A stretch of 5,447 bases of DNA, taken from positions 1-5,447 of the forward strand of contig JAUWPK010000257.1 in assembly GCA_030611625.1 (NCBI GenBank), read 5' to 3'. Below, piece after piece: positions 5,282-5,447 of this stretch. This DNA is from Promethearchaeum sp. GTDB taxonomy: Archaea; Asgardarchaeota; Lokiarchaeia; Sigyniarchaeales; Promethearchaeaceae. A program made the translations under genes and the position numbers. The notes beneath the pieces are model-generated. The model was not told the origin of the DNA. It did no database searches and saw only the letters and a program-made list of their open reading frames with translations. How positions within the stretch are numbered: the stretch's first letter is position 1; each line of letters opens with the position of its first letter.

Positions 5282-5447
5282 TTATTCTTCACCAACAAAT
5301 GTTCCGATAAAGCCAAGAATACCGCCTAACGTTGTCGTCATCCATCCATATCCAATATGAACTGTTGATGATGCCCAGAAGAAGCTAAAGTTACCGAAAG
5401 TGCTATATAATCCAAAAACAAATAGACCGACCCCAATTATAACAAGG
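5282..5447 (-). CDS. C-terminal end of a small multi-span membrane protein (5' cut by window)
   Basis: The minus strand is open from the window edge (first whole codon at 5446) to TAA at 5284-5282, encoding 54 residues. Two hydrophobic stretches are visible: LVIIGVGLFVFGLYSTF (1-17) and TTLGGILGFIGTFV (38-51). They are joined by an aromatic, polar loop (SFFWASSTVHIGYGWM), and the protein ends in GEE. The composition is that of transmembrane helices rich in Gly, Phe and Ile. It has no start codon of its own in the window except an internal ATG, so the gene begins to the right. I do not recognise the family. The strong T-tract after the stop and the typical membrane-protein sequence support it as real. 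Confidence 0.7.
   Translation of the reverse strand, partial: LVIIGVGLFVFGLYSTFGNFSFFWASSTVHIGYGWMTTTLGGILGFIGTFVGEE

Noticed and set aside
5163..5360. Plus-strand frame of 65 residues near the right edge
   Set aside because: It runs antisense to the methyltransferase N-terminus, the T-tract terminator and the membrane-protein end. It starts with TTG and has no recognisable feature.
1..5447. CRISPR arrays, insertion sequences, tRNA or rRNA genes
   Set aside because: I found no regularly spaced direct repeats, transposase motifs, terminal repeats, or tRNA or rRNA conserved segments on either strand.

Overview
The window looks archaeal. It is AT-rich with many homopolymers. The one clear promoter is an archaeal-type TATA box about 26 nt before an ATG, which suits a leaderless transcript. 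T-tracts without GC-rich hairpins follow several genes. A serpin, a TRM11/THUMP-type RNA methyltransferase and a hydrogenase/heterodisulfide-reductase-type iron-sulfur and flavin module together suggest an anaerobic archaeon. An Asgard (Lokiarchaeia-like) source is my best guess from this gene mix and the Lys-rich protein tails, but it is inference only.

Layout. Positions 1-2378 (+) hold the end of an operon: the C-terminal part of a multi-Cys [4Fe-4S] protein (cut by the left edge and apparently carrying a one-base deletion at 29/30), a HydB/AsrA-like dicluster [4Fe-4S] protein (366-1502), and a HydG/AsrB-like FAD/NAD(P)/[2Fe-2S] reductase (1518-2378). The spacers are 14 and 15 nt, so the three are probably co-transcribed and co-translated. 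Together they would pass electrons between NAD(P)H, through FAD and [2Fe-2S], and [4Fe-4S] carriers. The enzyme they serve (hydrogenase, HdrABC or sulfite reductase) is not in the window. At 2472-3725 (+) is a serpin with its own promoter, an intact inhibitory hinge and a pilin-like (class III) N-terminal signal or anchor. A 7-bp inverted repeat abuts its TATA box.

Convergent to the serpin, on the minus strand, is the methyltransferase gene. Its reading frame continues 48 codons beyond the first ATG (5050) and encodes a highly characteristic N-terminus there. The real start is therefore near 5194, where no ATG, GTG or TTG exists and the best candidate is ATT. A 9-bp inverted repeat covers the GGGG just upstream of this start. 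At the right edge the minus strand carries the last 54 codons of a small membrane protein, followed by a strong T-tract.

Most worth checking are the frameshift in the first iron-sulfur motif, the missing canonical start and hairpin leader of the methyltransferase, its unusual catalytic motif IV, and the pilin-like serpin leader with its neighbouring operator-like repeat. I see no CRISPR array, tRNA, rRNA or mobile element.
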